In this document: positions 6,201 to 14,065 of the stretch, in pieces
Layout of the letters: the number at the start of each line of letters is the position of its first letter
Numbering within the stretch: position 1 is the stretch's first letter
Origin: an uncultured Eubacteriales bacterium
GTDB lineage: Bacteria; Bacillota; Clostridia; Oscillospirales; Oscillospiraceae
Direction: 5' to 3'
DNA length: 16,818 nt
Assembly (NCBI GenBank): GCA_900553135.1
Contig: USCO01000034.1
Span: 1-16,818 of the forward strand
The notes under the pieces: model-generated
Seen by the model: the letters and a program-made list of their open reading frames with translations, nothing else
What the model was told of the DNA's origin: nothing
The model's database searches: none
Program-made: the position numbers and the translations under genes

Positions 6201-8352
6201 AGGAGAGCTGGAACTGGCCGGTGTAGAGCTGATAGTAGCGGCCCTTCTGGTCCAGCAGCTGCTGGTGGTCGCCCTTCTCCTGTATCTCGCCGTGCTCGAT
6301 GACCACGATGCAGTTGGAATTGCGCACGGTGGACAGGCGGTGGGCGATGACAAAGACGGTGCGTCCCTCCATGAGGGCGTCCATGCCCTGCTCAATGTGG
6401 CGCTCGGTGCGGGTGTCGATGGAGGAGGTGGCCTCGTCCAGGATCATCACCGGGGGATCGGCCACGGCGGCTCGGGCAATGGCCAACAGCTGGCGCTGGC
6501 CCTGGGACAGGTTGGCGCCGTCGCCGGTGACCATGGTCTGGTAGCCGTCGGGCAGGCGGCGGATGAAGGAGTGGGCGTTGGCGCTCTTGGCCGCGGCGAT
6601 GCACTCCTCGTCGGTGGCGTCCAGGCGGCCGTAGCGGATGTTGTCCATAATAGTGCCGGTGAACAGGTGGGTGTCCTGAAGCACCGCGCCCAGAGAGCGG
6701 CGCAGGTCGTCCTTGTGGATGGCCTTGACGTCGATGCCGTCGTAGGTGATGGTGCCGCCCTCGATCTCATAGAACCGGTTAATGAGGTTGGTGATGGTGG
6801 TCTTGCCCGCGCCGGTGGAGCCCACGAAGGCGATCTTCTGGCCGGGGTTGGCGTAGACGGACACGTTTTTCAGCACCCGCTTGCCGGGCACGTAAGAGAA
6901 GTCCACGTGGTGGAAGCGCACGGCGCCCTTCAGCTCGGTGAGGTAGTAGTCCTCCCCGGGCACGTTGCGCACGGTGCCCCGGATGATGTGCAGCCCCATC
7001 TCGCCCTTGGCGTTGGGGTACTTCCAGGCCCAGCCGTGGTCGGCCAGGGTCTCGGCCGCCGCGGGGGTGAGGGTGCCGTCCTTCTCCACCCGGACCCAGA
7101 CGGCATTGGGGTCCTCCTGGTGGGGAGCCAGCAGCTTCCAGCCGCCCTTCTCCTCCACCGCCTGGCCCAGCTCCACGGCGGAGTCGTCGGGCTCCACCAC
7201 CACGGGCACCAGGGCCATGCCGCTGCCCCGGGGGGTCTTCCAGGCCCAGGTGTGGGGACGGCCCTGGCCGGTGAACTCCCGCAGGGTACCGTTGGCGTCC
7301 TTCTCGGCCCCCACCAGGGTCACGGTGCCCTCGTCCACCTCGGGCTTGGTGTCCATGACCTCAAAGATGCGCTCGGCGCCCGCCAGGGCGGAGAGCAGGG
7401 TGGTCATCTGCTGAGAGATCTGGTTCAGAGGCTGGCCCACCTGCTTGGAGTAGTTGAGGTAGACCACCAGACCGCCCAGGTCGAAGCCCTGGATCACCGA
7501 GAGCAGTCCGCCGAAGGCGGCGGTGAGGGCGTAGCTGATGTTCATGAGGTTGCCGGAAACCGGCATGATCATGGTGGAGTAGTAGTTGGCCTTCTGGGCG
7601 GCGTCCCGGTAGGTGTTGTTCAGCTTGCGGAACTGCTCCTTGGCCTGCTCCTCGTGGGTGAAGGCCTTGACCACCTTCAGGCCCTCGATCATCTCCTGGA
7701 TGTTGCCGTTGACGTCGCCCAGGGCGGCCTGCTGCTGCTGATAGAAGCGGCGGCTGCGCCCGCCCAGGCTGCGGAAGATGAGCATGGTGAGGGCCAGGAT
7801 CAGGGCGGTGACGATGAACAGCTTCCAGTTGATGAAGAGCATCATGGCCACGATGCCCACGAACATCAGGCAGCTGGAGCACAGGGAGACCACGCTCTGC
7901 TCCAGGGCCAGCTGCACGTTGTCGGCGTCGTTGGTGAAGCGGCTCATGAGTTCTCCGTGGGGATGCTTGTCAAAATAGGCCAGGGGCAGGTCCTGCAGCT
8001 TGTCAAACAGGTCGCTGCGCAGGCGATTGACCCCCCGCTGGGCCAGACGGACCATGAGGGCGGACTGGCCGTAAGTGGCCAGACAGCCCAGCAGGTAGAT
8101 GCAGACCAGCACCAGCACGGCGCTGGCCAGACCGGCAAAGTCGGTGCAGCCCGACCAGATAAAGTCGTTGATGATGCCCCGCATCATATAGGAGCCGCCG
8201 ATGTTGGTGCACACGGACACCAGCAGGCAGCCCAGCACCGCCAGCAGGGGCAGCTTGCTGCGGGTGAGGTAGCCCACCAGGCGGGCTACGGTCTTGCCCA
8301 TGTTCTTGGGCTTCTGGAATCCCCCTCGGGGGGCATGATTGGGTCCCGGCAT
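6199..8352 (-). CDS. Heterodimeric ABC exporter subunit with canonical catalytic residues and a linker insertion
   Basis: A 717-residue half-transporter with a membrane domain (about 25-330) and a nucleotide-binding domain (about 475-717) of the multidrug exporter class. Motifs are Walker A GSTGAGKTT (511-519), Q-loop Gln559, signature LSQGQ (615-619), Walker B VMILDE with catalytic Glu640, and switch His671. Usual members have about 580-620 residues; the extra length is a hydrophilic insertion at about 345-474 with two WAWK motifs (369-372 and 441-444) and several Trp and Gly-Asp pairs. I recall similar inserts in other clostridial exporters, but no function. The start overlaps the previous stop by one base (TAATG), so translation is coupled. 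With its partner it should form an efflux pump; the cargo is unknown, though the MarR gene upstream suggests a drug or toxic compound. Confidence 0.92.
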   Translation of the reverse strand: MPGPNHAPRGGFQKPKNMGKTVARLVGYLTRSKLPLLAVLGCLLVSVCTNIGGSYMMRGIINDFIWSGCTDFAGLASAVLVLVCIYLLGCLATYGQSALMVRLAQRGVNRLRSDLFDKLQDLPLAYFDKHPHGELMSRFTNDADNVQLALEQSVVSLCSSCLMFVGIVAMMLFINWKLFIVTALILALTMLIFRSLGGRSRRFYQQQQAALGDVNGNIQEMIEGLKVVKAFTHEEQAKEQFRKLNNTYRDAAQKANYYSTMIMPVSGNLMNISYALTAAFGGLLSVIQGFDLGGLVVYLNYSKQVGQPLNQISQQMTTLLSALAGAERIFEVMDTKPEVDEGTVTLVGAEKDANGTLREFTGQGRPHTWAWKTPRGSGMALVPVVVEPDDSAVELGQAVEEKGGWKLLAPHQEDPNAVWVRVEKDGTLTPAAAETLADHGWAWKYPNAKGEMGLHIIRGTVRNVPGEDYYLTELKGAVRFHHVDFSYVPGKRVLKNVSVYANPGQKIAFVGSTGAGKTTITNLINRFYEIEGGTITYDGIDVKAIHKDDLRRSLGAVLQDTHLFTGTIMDNIRYGRLDATDEECIAAAKSANAHSFIRRLPDGYQTMVTGDGANLSQGQRQLLAIARAAVADPPVMILDEATSSIDTRTERHIEQGMDALMEGRTVFVIAHRLSTVRNSNCIVVIEHGEIQEKGDHQQLLDQKGRYYQLYTGQFQLS

Positions 8353-10100
8353 TATTCACCCACCCCTTCCTGCTGAGACTGATAGATCTCCTGATAAATG
8401 GCGTTGCTGCGCAGCAGCTCCTCGTGGGTGCCCCGGCCGGCAATGTGGTCGTCCTCCAGAATGAGGATCTCGTCGGCGTACTGCACGGAGGAGATGCGCT
8501 GGGCAATGATGATGACGGTGGTGCCCTTCAGGTTTTTGGCGAAGGACTCCCGAATGGCGGCTTCGGTGGCGCTGTCCACGGCGGAGGTGGAGTCGTCCAG
8601 AATGAGCACCGCGGGCTTTCTCAGCATGGCCCGGGCGATACAAAGGCGCTGCTTCTGGCCGCCGGAGACGTTGACGCCGCCCTGAGACAGGTTGGTGTCA
8701 AAGCCGTCGGGGAAGGACATGATGAAGTCGTAGGCCTGGGCGTCCTTGGCCGCCTGGATGATCTCCTCCTCGGTGGCGTCGGGGTTGCCCCACAGCAGGT
8801 TCTCCCGGATGGTACCCGAGAAGAGGACGTTGGTCTGCAGCACCATACCGATGCGGCTGCGCAGCTCCTCCAGGGGGTAGTCCCGCACGTCCATGCCGTC
8901 CACCAGCACACTGCCGCCGGTGACGTCGTAGAACCGGGGGATCAGGTTCACCAGAGTGGACTTGCCGGTGCCGGTTCCGCCCACGATGGCCACAAACTGG
9001 CCGGGCTTGACACTGAAGCTGATGTGGGAGAGCACATCGTCGCCGGAGCCGGAGGCCACGTACTTGAAGGACACGTCCCGGAACTCCACCGCGCCCTTGG
9101 GCTGGGGCAGCGCCTGCTGGGCGGCGCCGGGCTTATCCTCCACGGAGGGCTCGGTGTTGAGCACCTCGTTGATACGGTGGGCACAGGCCTGGGAACGGGA
9201 CAGCTGCAGCAGGGACATGGCCACCATCATCACGCTCATGAGGATCTGGACGATGTAGTTGATGAAGGCCTGGAGGTCGCCCAGCTCAAAGGTGGCCCCC
9301 ATGACCATGCGGCCGCCGAAGTACAGCACCGCCACAGTGGCGCCGTTGAGGGCCAGCATCATCACCGGCAGAATGGCGATGATGCGCAGACCCACGGCCA
9401 GGGCGGCGTCCATCAGGTCGTCGTTGGACTTTTTGAACTTTTTCCGCTCAAAATCCCCACGCACGAAGATCTTGACCACCCGAATGGCAACCAGATTTTC
9501 CTGCAGGGTGTTGTTCAGGCTGTCGATGCGCTGCTGCATGACCTCAAAGAGCTTGGTACACACCTTCATGAGGATGCCGATGGCCAGCACCATGAGGGGG
9601 ATGACCACCACCAGCACCAGGGCCAGGCGGGCGTTGAGGGTAAAGCAGATGGCCAGGGCGGCCACCAGCATCACCGGAGCGCGCACCAGCATACGCAGAC
9701 CCATGGCCAGCATCATGGTCATGGCGTTAACGTCGTTGGTCATGCGGGTGATGAGGGAGGCGGAAGAGAAGCGGTCGATGTCCGCAAAGGAGAACTGCTG
9801 CACCTTGTCAAAGAGGCACTGGCGCAGGTTCCCGCCAAAACCCTGGCTGGCAAAGGCGGCAAACCGGGAGGCCAGCACGCCGCACAGCATGGCTACGCCT
9901 GCCAGCAGCAGCATGAGCAGGCCCAGCTTGAAGATCTCCACCTCGTCCCCGGCGGGGATTGCGGTGTCCACGATCTCTGACATGACCAGGGGCAGCAGCA
10001 GCTCGCAGATGACCTCCAGCACAATGAGCACCGGAGCCCACACCGCCTGCCGCTTGTAGCCCTGCAAGTGAGTCAGGAACAACTGAAGCAAGTAAATCAT
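8352..10100 (-). CDS. Heterodimeric ABC exporter subunit with degenerate catalytic site
   Basis: A 582-residue half-transporter with six expected membrane segments (about 20-305) and a C-terminal nucleotide-binding domain. Motifs are Walker A GGTGTGKST (374-382), Q-loop Gln422, signature VSGGQ (478-482) and Walker B AVLILDD. The catalytic glutamate is replaced by Asp503 and the switch histidine by Gln534. This is the pattern of the degenerate half of heterodimeric exporters such as BmrCD, LmrCD and TM287/288 (family knowledge). Its signature would complete the hydrolytic site of the partner encoded immediately downstream. The ATG at 10100 has GGAAAAGGAAGG directly before it. It follows marR by 83 bases with no terminator, so the three genes probably form one operon controlled by MarR. 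Confidence 0.92.
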   Translation of the reverse strand: MIYLLQLFLTHLQGYKRQAVWAPVLIVLEVICELLLPLVMSEIVDTAIPAGDEVEIFKLGLLMLLLAGVAMLCGVLASRFAAFASQGFGGNLRQCLFDKVQQFSFADIDRFSSASLITRMTNDVNAMTMMLAMGLRMLVRAPVMLVAALAICFTLNARLALVLVVVIPLMVLAIGILMKVCTKLFEVMQQRIDSLNNTLQENLVAIRVVKIFVRGDFERKKFKKSNDDLMDAALAVGLRIIAILPVMMLALNGATVAVLYFGGRMVMGATFELGDLQAFINYIVQILMSVMMVAMSLLQLSRSQACAHRINEVLNTEPSVEDKPGAAQQALPQPKGAVEFRDVSFKYVASGSGDDVLSHISFSVKPGQFVAIVGGTGTGKSTLVNLIPRFYDVTGGSVLVDGMDVRDYPLEELRSRIGMVLQTNVLFSGTIRENLLWGNPDATEEEIIQAAKDAQAYDFIMSFPDGFDTNLSQGGVNVSGGQKQRLCIARAMLRKPAVLILDDSTSAVDSATEAAIRESFAKNLKGTTVIIIAQRISSVQYADEILILEDDHIAGRGTHEELLRSNAIYQEIYQSQQEGVGE

Positions 10101-10152
10101 CCTTCCTTTTCCAAAACAATGGGTATTATGACCAACTACTGTGGCCGAATAT

Positions 10153-10166
10153 CAGGATTTCTCCTG
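10153..10166 (-). other. GNRA-capped hairpin between marR and the exporter genes
   Basis: On the minus strand CAGGA-GAAA-TCCTG forms a 5-base stem with a GAAA tetraloop about 50 bases before the first exporter gene. No U-tract follows, so it is not a terminator. It may be an RNA processing or stability element. Confidence 0.4.
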
Positions 10167-10183
10167 TTATTTTCGTGTTTCCC

Positions 10184-10645
10184 TTAAATTCCAGGGGTTT
10201 GCTGTAAATTATCCAGGATTCGCTGGTAAAAATTCTGCATCTGGACCTGCTCGGCGGTGTCAAAGCCGGCGTACATCCTGCGGGTGACCCGCTGCAAACA
10301 GGCATAGCAGTCGTCCACCGCCTTCTGCCCCTTTTCGGTCAGCCGCACCCGGTTGCACCGGGCGTCCCCCGGCTCGGGCTGGCGGTCGATGTAGCCCCGT
10401 TTTTCCAAGGATTTCAGGGATGTAGTCACCGCTGCGGGAGAAATATTCAAAATTTGCGCCAGTTCCCGCTGGGCCTGCACTCTCCCCTCTCCGCCGTGCT
10501 CCTGGGCGCTGCGCAGGATACACAGGAGCAGCGGGTGGCCGATCTCCCCCAGTCCGGCGGCGTTGAGCTCGGCCTGGACGGCGCTGCGGTGGGCCTGGTG
10601 CATGCGGTGCTCTATGACCCCCAAATCAATATTCAGGTTGCTCAT
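10184..10645 (-). CDS. MarR family transcriptional regulator
   Basis: A 153-residue cytoplasmic DNA-binding protein of the MarR family, normally a homodimer that represses its own operon until a ligand binds. The winged-helix region is clear: a helix-turn-helix ELAQILNISPAAVTTSLKSLEKRGYI followed by the wing, with the Asp-Ala-Arg signature (PGDARCNRVRLTEKG). Flanking helices would make the dimer interface. I chose the ATG at 10645, giving MSNLNIDLG, because GGAGG lies six bases upstream; an ATG six codons earlier has no ribosome site. It is the first gene of a likely operon with the two exporter subunits and is divergent from lexA. A promoter and AT-rich repeats upstream suggest autoregulation. 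The ligand is unknown. Confidence 0.9.
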   Translation of the reverse strand: MSNLNIDLGVIEHRMHQAHRSAVQAELNAAGLGEIGHPLLLCILRSAQEHGGEGRVQAQRELAQILNISPAAVTTSLKSLEKRGYIDRQPEPGDARCNRVRLTEKGQKAVDDCYACLQRVTRRMYAGFDTAEQVQMQNFYQRILDNLQQTPGI

Positions 10646-10663
10646 GGGGTCCCTCCTTCCCAT

Positions 10664-10698
10664 ATCATTAACATATTAATCATTCGCGTGTTATCATT
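10664..10698 (-). promoter_or_regulatory. Candidate MarR operator
   Basis: ATCATT occurs three times, at 10664-10669, 10679-10684 and 10693-10698, with start-to-start spacing of 15 and 14 bases. A palindrome ATTAA-CATA-TTAAT (10667-10680) lies within. The block spans the region from the -10 box toward the ribosome site, where a bound repressor would block transcription. Assignment to this MarR protein is inferred. Confidence 0.5.
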
Positions 10699-10723
10699 CT
10701 ACCAGTTCTCTTTGGATTGTCAA
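10696..10723 (-). promoter_or_regulatory. Promoter of the marR-exporter operon
   Basis: On the minus strand a perfect TTGACA (plus 10718-10723) and TAGAAT (plus 10696-10701) are separated by 16 bases, with a TGG extended -10 element. The start site would be near 10689, about 45 bases before marR. Confidence 0.8.
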
Positions 10724-10780
10724 GGGCGGTTGGCCATGGTTCAGAAATTGTTCACAATCTTACGATTTTCACTTTATTTG

Positions 10781-10792
10781 GAACATCCGTTT
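10781..10792 (+). promoter_or_regulatory. LexA box in the lexA promoter
   Basis: GAACATCCGTTT fits the Firmicutes LexA (DinR) core GAAC-N4-GTTY and overlaps the first two bases of the lexA -35 box. Its right half has GTTT where GTTC is most common. Placement over the promoter is what autorepression requires. Confidence 0.6.
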
Positions 10793-10819
10793 GACTTTTC
10801 CCGGGAAATATGGTATAAT
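10791..10819 (+). promoter_or_regulatory. lexA promoter
   Basis: TTGACT (10791-10796) and a perfect TATAAT (10814-10819) are separated by 17 bases, with a TGG extended -10 element. Transcription would start near 10826, about 40 bases before lexA. Confidence 0.85.
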
Positions 10820-10864
10820 GCCCTAAAATCAGAACACATTTGCCGCCCGGGAAGGAGTCTGGCT

Positions 10865-11488
10865 ATGAGTACGCTTACACCCAAGCAGCAACGGATCTAC
10901 GACTATATTTTGACCTTCACCGCGGAGCATGGCTATCCCCCCTCGGTGCGGGAAATCGGCGCCGCCGTGGGGTTGAAGTCCCCTTCCACCGTCCACTTTC
11001 ACCTGAAAGGACTGGAGGAGGCGGGCGTCATCATTAAGGCCGAGGGCAAGACCCGGGCCATCACCCTGCCCGGCACGGTCCACGCCCCCCACCCTGTGGC
11101 GGAGGAGCAGGCCCCCGCGGCCAACCGCATCCCCGTGGTGGGCAACGTGGCCGCAGGCTCCCCCATTTTGGCGGAGGAGTGCATTGAGGACTACCTCACC
11201 TTTGACACCCAGGGGCTCAGCGGCGAGCACTTCGCCCTGAAAGTCCGGGGCGAGTCCATGCTGGAAGCGGGCATCCTGCCCGGCGACCTGGTGGTGGTCC
11301 ACCGCCAGAGCGAGGCCCACAGCGGCGAGATCGTGGTGGCCCTGTTCGAGGACGAGGCCACGGTCAAGACCCTGCGGCGGAAGGACGGACACACCTGGCT
11401 GATGCCCGCCAACCCGGCCTATGAGCCCATCCCGGGAGACCGGGCGGAGATCGTGGGCAAAGTGGTGGCCGTAGTACGGCGCTACTAA
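10865..11488 (+). CDS. lexA: LexA repressor (SOS response)
   Basis: A 207-residue cytoplasmic repressor of the SOS regulon that self-cleaves when RecA filaments form on damaged DNA. The N-terminal winged helix (about 1-65) carries the typical PPSVREIGAAVGLKSPSTVH. The cleavage site is Ala97-Gly98 in NVAAGSP, and the S24-type protease domain has nucleophile Ser131 (RGESM) and general base Lys168 (EATVKTL). Length and all key residues are normal, so the protein should be functional. The start at 10865 has AAGGAG seven bases upstream. It is the only plus-strand gene in the window, divergent from marR across 200 bases, and ends in its own strong terminator. A LexA box over its promoter indicates autoregulation. 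Confidence 0.97.
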   Translation: MSTLTPKQQRIYDYILTFTAEHGYPPSVREIGAAVGLKSPSTVHFHLKGLEEAGVIIKAEGKTRAITLPGTVHAPHPVAEEQAPAANRIPVVGNVAAGSPILAEECIEDYLTFDTQGLSGEHFALKVRGESMLEAGILPGDLVVVHRQSEAHSGEIVVALFEDEATVKTLRRKDGHTWLMPANPAYEPIPGDRAEIVGKVVAVVRRY

Positions 11489-11507
11489 TTACATCGAAAG
11501 AAACGAA

Positions 11508-11547
11508 AACCCCCGCTGGGAACGGTTCGTTCCCGGCGGGGGTTTTT
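11508..11547 (+). terminator. lexA intrinsic terminator
   Basis: AACCCCCGC-T-GGGAAC (11508-11523) pairs with GTTCCC-G-GCGGGGGTT (11529-11544) across a 5-base loop, with one wobble pair, and runs into TTTTTATTT. It begins 19 bases after the lexA stop. Confidence 0.92.
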
Positions 11548-11575
11548 ATTTGCTCTGCTATGGAAAAGGGAATAT

Positions 11576-11603
11576 AAAACACCCCGGGGCGAACCCCGGG
11601 GTG
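11576..11603 (-). terminator. Terminator of the SLH-protein gene
   Basis: CACCCCGGGG (11580-11589) and CCCCGGGGTG (11594-11603) form a perfect 10-base stem. On the minus strand the loop is TTCG, a stabilising tetraloop, and the stem is followed by TTTTATATT. It faces the lexA terminator, so the two convergent transcripts are insulated from each other. Confidence 0.8.
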
Positions 11604-11640
11604 AAAAGTGAGACTTTTTTTATGGTAGCAGAGCTACTGA

Positions 11641-13944
11641 TTAGTCAGCAACCTCAACCACGTACAGAGCGGTGATCTGGTTCTTGTCGTTGCGGGTAGC
11701 GACGAAGGTGTCGTTGTTGTCCTCAGCAACGGAAGCCAGGTTGCTCTCGGTGATCTTGCCGTCCTTGTCGATCACGAACACCGCGACGGTGTCAGTGTAG
11801 GAGTACTTGGTGCTGCCCAGAACGATGGTCTCGTTCTCGTTCTTGCCCAGCTTGGTGCCGGAGACGTACTTGTCGCCGTCGGTCTCCTCGGTCAGGCTGA
11901 CAACCTGGCCGTCCTTGTTGTAGGAAGCAGCGCTGAACAGAGTCTTGCCGCCCAGGACCTTCTCGTAGGCGCCCTTCAGAACGTCAACAGTGGTGATCTT
12001 GCCGTCAACAACAGCGTTGAAGGTGTAGAACTCGTTGCCGTCGCCGTCCTTACCGGAGATAGCACCGGTCTTGGTGACGTAGATGTAGCTGCCATTGCTG
12101 GTGGACACGCTGCCGGAGGTCACATAGACCAGCTTCAGGTTGCCGCCGATGGTCAGGCTGGTGCCCTTGGCGTCCTTCACGTCGGGAACGTTCTTCACGC
12201 CGGTGTAGGCAGTGTAGGTGTAGTCGCCAGCGTTGCCGGAGCGGATGACGTAAACAGTCTTGCTGTCGCCGAACTGGGCGTTGCCGCTCTCGATGTTGCC
12301 CAGGCTGTTGGAAGTATCAACCAGCTTAGCGTTATCGAAGGTGTACACGCCGTCCTTCACGGTGTAGGAAACCACATAGGACTGGCCAGCCTTGATCTTC
12401 ACGGCGTCGTCGGAAGCCTGCTTGAACTGGACCTCAGCCTGAGTGCCGTCGGCCAGGACAACCTTGGCGTCCTTGTTGCCGTCGTTCCAGCCGCCCAGCT
12501 TGACGTCCAGAACCACAGCGTACTGGGACTCAGCAGCCTTGGTCTCGGCAGCGTAGACAGCGTAGCCGTAAGCGTCAACGTACAGGTCGTACTCGCCCTT
12601 CACGTCCACAGCCTTGTCGGAGGTAAACTTGGCGCCCTGCTTGTACTCGGTGCCGCCGATGGTGATGGACTCCTTGCCGGAGGTGGTGATCATGCGGGTG
12701 ACCTCGCCGGAGGTGGCCAGGGTGGCCAGGCTCATGGACTTGATCTGGCCGTCAGCCTTGGTGTAGATCACGATGTCGTCCTTAGCAAAAGCCTCGGTCT
12801 TGTAGTCCAGGCCGTCGACCTTGACAGTGCGGTCGCCGTCGGAGTTCTTGCCGGTGCCGGTGACCTTGCCAGCGAAGGTGTCGATCACGGTGATGACAAC
12901 GCCGGTGACCTCGCCGGTGCTGGCGTTGGTCATCTTGTAGGCCTCAACGACAGTGCCGTTGGCGCCCAGCTTGTCGGTCTTGTTGTACAGCTCAACGTTC
13001 TCGGCCTTGGTGCCGTCGCCGTTGGTGTAAACGGTAGCCTTCAGAGCGGTGTTGCTCAGACCCAGATCCTTGTAGATCTGCTTCTTCTCAACAGCGGCAG
13101 TGTAGGTGGCGTCAGCGCTCACAGGAGCGGTGACCTTCTCACCAGCATAGGTCCACTGAGCGGAGGGACGGCCAAAGTCGTCCATGGTGGCAACGGTGGT
13201 GATCTTCTTCAGCTGGTTGCCGTACAGCTTCTCGCACAGCTGCTGATAGTTGTCACCAGTGCGGTTCTGGTAGTCCTCCTCGCGGACGACAGGGGTGTAG
13301 TCGTAGCTGGGCTTCACGTTCACGGAGATGCCGTTGCCGTCAACAGACAGGCCGCCGTTCTCCTTGGCGATAACCACGTTGCTCTCCAGGGCGTTCAGGC
13401 ACAGCTGAGCAGCCTGGCTGCGGGTGATCTGATCGGTGACAGCCACGTCCACGTCCTCAAACAGACCGATCTTGGTGGCCTGCTTGGTGACAGCGACAGT
13501 CCAGTTGTCCTCGAACTCGCCCTGGAACTCAAAGTAGCCCAGAGCCTTCATGACCATCAGAGCAGCCTCAACAGCGGTCACGTTGTTGGAGCCGCCGTAG
13601 GTGGTGGCGCTGGTGCCGGAGGTCACGCCATTGGCGTAGATGGCGGACACGTAGGGCTGAGCCCAAGAGGGAACGTCGGTGAAGGGGTTGGTGCCGCCGG
13701 CGTTCAGCTTCAGCAGATGGGTCATGATGACAGCCATCTCGTTACGGGTGACCTTGTTGTCGGGGTTGAAGTTACCCTTCTCGTCACCCTCCATGACGCC
13801 CAGCATCTGCAGGACCTCAATGGCCTCCAGATTGTCCTGAGCATCAACATCGGGGTAGCTCGCGGCGCTGGTGCCCACAACCATCATGCCCAGGAGCATG
13901 ACGGAGGACAGAGCCAGGCTGAGAGCGCGCTTCAGGTTTCTCAT
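11641..13944 (-). CDS. Secreted S-layer homology (SLH) domain protein
   Basis: A 767-residue exported surface protein. A Sec signal peptide (MRNLKRALSLAL, hydrophobic core, TSA-A at about 26-28) is followed by SLH-type repeats at about 30-80 (YPDV at the start, FNPDNKVTRNEMA later), 87-139 (PFTDVPSWAQPYVSAIYANGV) and 145-190 (degenerate, ending ITRSQAAQLCLNALE). SLH domains anchor proteins non-covalently to pyruvylated cell-wall polymers. The rest (200-767) is Thr/Val/Asp/Lys-rich, predicted beta-rich, almost free of cysteine, and has no catalytic motif I recognise. The start at 13944 has AAGGAGG seven bases upstream. The strong ribosome site, biased codons (AAC, AAG, GAC, CTG, many GCT and GTT) and dedicated terminator suggest high expression, so it could be a major S-layer or envelope protein. 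It is monocistronic. Confidence 0.88.
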   Translation of the reverse strand: MRNLKRALSLALSSVMLLGMMVVGTSAASYPDVDAQDNLEAIEVLQMLGVMEGDEKGNFNPDNKVTRNEMAVIMTHLLKLNAGGTNPFTDVPSWAQPYVSAIYANGVTSGTSATTYGGSNNVTAVEAALMVMKALGYFEFQGEFEDNWTVAVTKQATKIGLFEDVDVAVTDQITRSQAAQLCLNALESNVVIAKENGGLSVDGNGISVNVKPSYDYTPVVREEDYQNRTGDNYQQLCEKLYGNQLKKITTVATMDDFGRPSAQWTYAGEKVTAPVSADATYTAAVEKKQIYKDLGLSNTALKATVYTNGDGTKAENVELYNKTDKLGANGTVVEAYKMTNASTGEVTGVVITVIDTFAGKVTGTGKNSDGDRTVKVDGLDYKTEAFAKDDIVIYTKADGQIKSMSLATLATSGEVTRMITTSGKESITIGGTEYKQGAKFTSDKAVDVKGEYDLYVDAYGYAVYAAETKAAESQYAVVLDVKLGGWNDGNKDAKVVLADGTQAEVQFKQASDDAVKIKAGQSYVVSYTVKDGVYTFDNAKLVDTSNSLGNIESGNAQFGDSKTVYVIRSGNAGDYTYTAYTGVKNVPDVKDAKGTSLTIGGNLKLVYVTSGSVSTSNGSYIYVTKTGAISGKDGDGNEFYTFNAVVDGKITTVDVLKGAYEKVLGGKTLFSAASYNKDGQVVSLTEETDGDKYVSGTKLGKNENETIVLGSTKYSYTDTVAVFVIDKDGKITESNLASVAEDNNDTFVATRNDKNQITALYVVEVAD

Positions 13945-14002
13945 TGGAATTCCTCCTTAATGATTTTGAAACAGGAACCCTGCCCGGCACAACGGCACGG
14001 GC

Positions 14003-14014
14003 GCGGTTTCCCGC
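14003..14014 (-). other. GNRA-capped hairpin at the 5' end of the SLH-protein message
   Basis: On the minus strand GCGG-GAAA-CCGC sits within about ten bases of the predicted transcript start. A second stem GCCCG/CGGGC (13982-13986 with 13998-14002) follows. Such 5' hairpins can lengthen mRNA half-life, which would suit an abundant surface protein. Confidence 0.45.
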
Positions 14015-14025
14015 TTCATGTGCAT

Positions 14026-14054
14026 AGCCTATCAGATTCCAGGGGGAAAGTCAA
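14026..14054 (-). promoter_or_regulatory. Probable promoter of the SLH-protein gene
   Basis: On the minus strand TTGACT (plus 14049-14054) and TAGGCT (plus 14026-14031) are separated by 17 bases. The -35 is good but the -10 matches consensus at only three positions, so an activator or another feature may be needed for the high expression the gene seems built for. Confidence 0.5.
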
Positions 14055-14065
14055 CGGGTCAAGGG

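Noticed and set aside
5764..8376. An 870-codon open frame on the plus strand opposite the exporter gene
   Set aside because: It is antisense to a gene with clear ABC motifs. Its composition is His/Gly/Val/Gln-rich, as expected from the reverse reading of high-G+C codons, and it matches no family.
10461..10660. A plus-strand N-terminal extension of lexA reaching back across marR
   Set aside because: LexA homologues start at the chosen ATG, which has a good ribosome site and a promoter just upstream. The extension is antisense to marR.
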